64,000 nt of DNA from Chitinophagaceae bacterium (GTDB lineage: Bacteria; Bacteroidota; Bacteroidia; Chitinophagales; Chitinophagaceae): the NCBI GenBank assembly GCA_027486835.1, contig JAIXOJ010000198.1, forward strand, positions 1 to 64,000, given 5' to 3'. Below the pieces are notes generated by a model. The model did not search any database. It was not told where the DNA came from and was given only the letters and a program-made list of their open reading frames with translations. The position numbers and the translations under genes were made by a program. Every line of letters begins with the position of its first letter. Positions within the stretch are counted from its first letter, which is position 1. Below are positions 63,993 to 64,000 of the stretch, piece after piece.

Positions 63993-64000
63993 TTCTTTTC

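Overview
The window comes from a Bacteroidota chromosome, most likely Chitinophagaceae or a close relative. This rests on four large proteins with type IX secretion C-terminal domains (FPNP/YPNP-type starts), GEVED and PKD surface modules, lipoproteins with Bacteroidota-style lipoboxes, OPX/BY-kinase exopolysaccharide genes, and several promoters that fit the Bacteroidota TTTG / TAnnTTTG consensus. There are no rRNA or tRNA genes, no insertion sequence and no CRISPR array that I can see. Housekeeping anchors are guaA and alaS.

Layout. 1-5.9 kb: 3' part of a giant GEVED/Ig-like/dockerin/cohesin surface protein, then a membrane GT2 glycosyltransferase. 6-12.9 kb: a superfamily 1 helicase with a RelE-like N-terminus and ankyrin-like C-terminus, guaA, a zone of gene relics, an overlapping MazF/PemK-like toxin pair and a decapitated ORF. 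13-16.7 kb: an outer-membrane barrel protein, a 41-bp minisatellite, a conserved hypothetical gene and a lipoprotein. 16.8-22.2 kb: M23 peptidase, alaS, FtsX-type permease.

22.3-35.4 kb: one co-directional exopolysaccharide operon behind a clear promoter: OPX export lipoprotein, BY-kinase with a Gly-Tyr tail, sialidase-like lipoprotein, CMP-nonulosonate synthetase, sialyltransferase-like enzyme, Wzx flippase, Wzy polymerase, GT4, WcaF-like acetyltransferase, sugar-nucleotide SDR and WcaI-like GT4. Together these point to a Wzx/Wzy-assembled polymer carrying a sialic-acid-like sugar. The initiating transferase and NulO synthesis genes (neuB/neuC type) are not in the window.

35.4-48.8 kb: surface proteins on the minus strand (DUF4397 lipoprotein, PKD lipoprotein, an NHL-propeller/GH5/T9SS fusion, a collagen-like PKD protein and a second dockerin/cohesin/T9SS protein), interrupted at 43-45 kb by a toxin-antitoxin island: vapD, an MNT nucleotidyltransferase with a broken HEPN partner, and a small antitoxin-like ORF. 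Three copies of one hairpin repeat lie in this island. 49-54 kb: a 42-bp palindromic minisatellite followed by a paralogue of the 14.8-kb gene, then small stress-type hypotheticals. 54-64 kb: GH2/PA14 glycosidase, a frameshifted GxxExxY gene, a small protein with a PID-CTERM-like tail, and a 1634-residue T9SS adhesin made of four repeated modules.

The most unusual features are the two minisatellites that each precede a member of the same protein family, the RelE-helicase-ankyrin fusion, the NulO locus containing its own sialidase-like lipoprotein, the HEPN relic cut by a repeat, and two A8 tracts at which reading frames break.
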